Assembly (NCBI GenBank): GCA_049521915.1
Contig: JBEKOI010000251.1
Location: forward strand, 1 to 6,060
Source of the DNA: Bog-756 sp049521915
GTDB lineage: Bacteria; Actinomycetota; Acidimicrobiia; Acidimicrobiales; RAAP-2
Reading direction: 5' to 3'
Length of the DNA stretch: 6,060 bases
Made by a program: the position numbers and the translations under genes. The notes below the pieces were generated by a model that was not told the origin of the DNA, did no database searches, and was given only the letters and a program-made list of their open reading frames with translations. Positions within the stretch are counted from its first letter, which is position 1. Each line of letters opens with the position of its first letter. Below, piece by piece: positions 5,142 through 6,060 of the stretch.

Positions 5142-5852
5142 ATGACGGATTCCGTGGAGGACGCCCCTGGACCCACCCGGCCGAGACACGGCGACATCGG
5201 TGAGCCGCGCTGGCCGATGGCCTTGGCCGTACTCACCGCCGGCGTGCTCCACGGCGTCCTGCCCACCGAGTTGCGGTCCCTGCCCCCCGAACTTCTGGGC
5301 GACGCGCGCTGGTGGTATCTGGTGGTCGTGAGCGTCCTGCTCATCGTCCTCATCATCGGCGACCCCGGCCGGATCGACCGGCAGTCCCGGTGGCTCCGGG
5401 CCATGACCGTCGGGCTCATCGCCCTCATCTCGGCGGACAACGCCCTCGAGGCCGGCCGGCTGGTGGCCAGCATTCTCAGCACCAAGCCATTCACCGAGGA
5501 CGCCAACAAGCTGCTCATCGCGGGCGGGGCGATCTGGGTGTCGAACGTGATCGCCTTCGGCCTCTGGTACTGGCAGGTCGATCGGGGTGGGGCGGCAGCC
5601 CGGGCCCGCGGCACGAACGTGAAACCGGCCTTCATCTTTCCGGAGATGATCAACCCTCACTTCGTCGAAGCCAATTGGTATCCGAAATTCGTCGACTATC
5701 TGCATCTCTCGTTTGCGGCGGCGACCGCCTTCAGCCCCACCGACGTCTCCGCCGTGAAGCCGTGGGCCAAGCTCATGATGATGCTGGAGGAGTCCATCTC
5801 GCTGGTGGTGGCCATCCTGGTGGTGGCCCGCGCCGTCAACATTCTCAAATAG
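5142..5852 (+). CDS. Conserved multi-pass membrane protein, DUF1345-like
   Basis: The 236-residue product has a hydrophilic N-terminal stretch of about 25 residues followed by hydrophobic segments at roughly 26-40, 57-73, 87-112, 124-143 and 211-234, plus a short one at 185-197. It is therefore an inner-membrane protein with about five or six spans. Two segments look family-defining. One is WYWQVDRGG (142-150) at the end of a span, followed by a loop with FIFPEMINP (164-172). The other is VDYLHLSFAAATAFSPTD (184-201) with PWAKLMMMLEESISLVVAILVVARAVNIL after it. I recall similar WELDRGGP, FLFPQM and TAFSPTD segments in uncharacterised actinobacterial membrane proteins, and the C-terminal half resembles DUF1345. 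No function is known to me. Start at 5142 has a weak GGTGG site 7 bases upstream; an in-frame ATG at 5217, just before the first span, is the alternative. Confidence 0.8.
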   Translation: MTDSVEDAPGPTRPRHGDIGEPRWPMALAVLTAGVLHGVLPTELRSLPPELLGDARWWYLVVVSVLLIVLIIGDPGRIDRQSRWLRAMTVGLIALISADNALEAGRLVASILSTKPFTEDANKLLIAGGAIWVSNVIAFGLWYWQVDRGGAAARARGTNVKPAFIFPEMINPHFVEANWYPKFVDYLHLSFAAATAFSPTDVSAVKPWAKLMMMLEESISLVVAILVVARAVNILK

Positions 5853-5867
5853 GCCGGATCCATCCCC

Positions 5868-5885
5868 GGCCGGCGGTCGCCGGCC
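5868..5885 (+). terminator. GC-rich hairpin after the membrane-protein gene
   Basis: GGCCGGC at 5868-5874 pairs with GCCGGCC at 5879-5885 around a GGTC loop, starting 15 bases after the TAG stop at 5850-5852. The stem is seven G-C pairs. Downstream is ATTCCCGCTCGTTC and not a true T-run, as is common for intrinsic-like terminators in high-GC Actinobacteria. It separates this gene from the next one. Confidence 0.5.
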
Positions 5886-5909
5886 ATTCCCGCTCGTTCA
5901 CGTTCGTCA

Positions 5910-5921
5910 GCGGTCGACCGC
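5910..5921. promoter_or_regulatory. 12-bp perfect palindrome, candidate operator
   Basis: GCGGTCGACCGC at 5910-5921 is a perfect 12-bp palindrome. It ends four bases before the promoter-like TATAGA at 5926-5931 and about 90 bases before the start of the next gene. Its place would let a bound repressor block the promoter. The regulator is not identifiable from the sequence. Confidence 0.35.
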
Positions 5922-5925
5922 GAGC

Positions 5926-5933
5926 TATAGATT
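5926..5933 (+). promoter_or_regulatory. Possible -10 element for the gene starting at 6013
   Basis: TATAGATT at 5926-5933 stands out in a GC-rich background and fits a -10 element either as TATAGA or as TAGATT. The -35 position for a 17-bp spacer reads TTCGTC, a poor match. The implied transcript start near 5938 would leave a leader of about 75 bases before the GTG at 6013. Confidence 0.3.
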
Positions 5934-6012
5934 CGAGAGTGCCGGCGTGGCGTGGTCCGATCGCAGGGCCAGAGCTCCGACGAGGGGCAAGTGGAAGGCA
6001 GGGAGCACCAAC

Positions 6013-6060
6013 GTGAAGCAGGACGCGAGGGGTCAGGGAGCCAGGTCCGTCGCCGCAGTG
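6013..6060 (+). CDS. Start of a gene running off the window (partial)
   Basis: A GTG at 6013-6015 opens a frame that stays open to the window edge: 16 codons reading (M)KQDARGQGARSVAAV. A good ribosome-binding site, GGGAG at 6001-6005 within GGCAGGGAG, lies 7 bases upstream. A terminator-like hairpin and a promoter-like element precede it, so it looks like a separate transcription unit. The basic start followed by SVAAV could be the beginning of a signal peptide or membrane anchor, but the visible part is too short to assign a family. Confidence 0.55.
   Translation, partial: MKQDARGQGARSVAAV

Noticed and set aside
3567..5705. Minus-strand open frame of over 700 codons spanning the propeller gene and the membrane gene.
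   Set aside because: It is antisense to two well-supported genes. Its repeats (VPEGEHPAVR and similar) are the reverse of the coding repeats, and no independent domain is recognisable.

Overview
The window looks like chromosome from a high-GC actinobacterium. All recognisable genes use G/C-rich third positions. The secreted repeat protein carries glycine/tryptophan repeats of the 'GYWLV.SDGGVF.FGDA' kind, which I associate mainly with Acidimicrobiia and some other soil or aquatic Actinobacteria. The class assignment is an inference; the phylum is fairly safe. I see no rRNA, tRNA, CRISPR array, transposase or phage gene.

Layout from left to right. Positions 1-83 may hold the last 26 codons of an upstream gene. 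Positions 84-287 are a repeat-rich non-coding leader with an 11-bp tandem duplication, three copies of an 18-19 bp unit and two adjacent GC-rich hairpins. They lead into a class C beta-lactamase-fold serine hydrolase or esterase (288-1547, +). Only 60 bp separate its stop from the stop of a convergent family 4 glycoside hydrolase (1608-2993, -). A divergent intergenic region of about 160 bp (2994-3152) carries a hairpin and an inverted repeat. It is shared with a secreted protein of 595 residues (3153-4940, +), which combines seven Cys-pair repeats, very probably a seven-bladed beta-propeller, with four 'SDGGVF.FGDA' repeats. After about 200 bp of non-coding DNA comes a small multi-pass membrane protein of a conserved actinobacterial DUF1345-like type (5142-5852, +). 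A hairpin follows it, then a 12-bp palindrome and a promoter-like element, and then the first 16 codons of another gene (6013 to the window edge, +).

Functionally this is a loose collection and not an obvious operon. The GH4 enzyme is a cytoplasmic NAD-dependent glycosidase, the serine hydrolase probably cleaves an ester or amide, and the propeller protein is exported. The GH4 and propeller genes are divergent and could share control through the inverted repeat, which would fit co-expression of glycan binding and glycan cleavage, but nothing in the sequence proves it. The most unusual items are the internally repeated exported protein, the structured leader of the hydrolase gene and the atypical metal-site motif (Cys-Asn-Glu-Leu) of the GH4 enzyme. 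I see no clear case for a wholly new multi-gene system.
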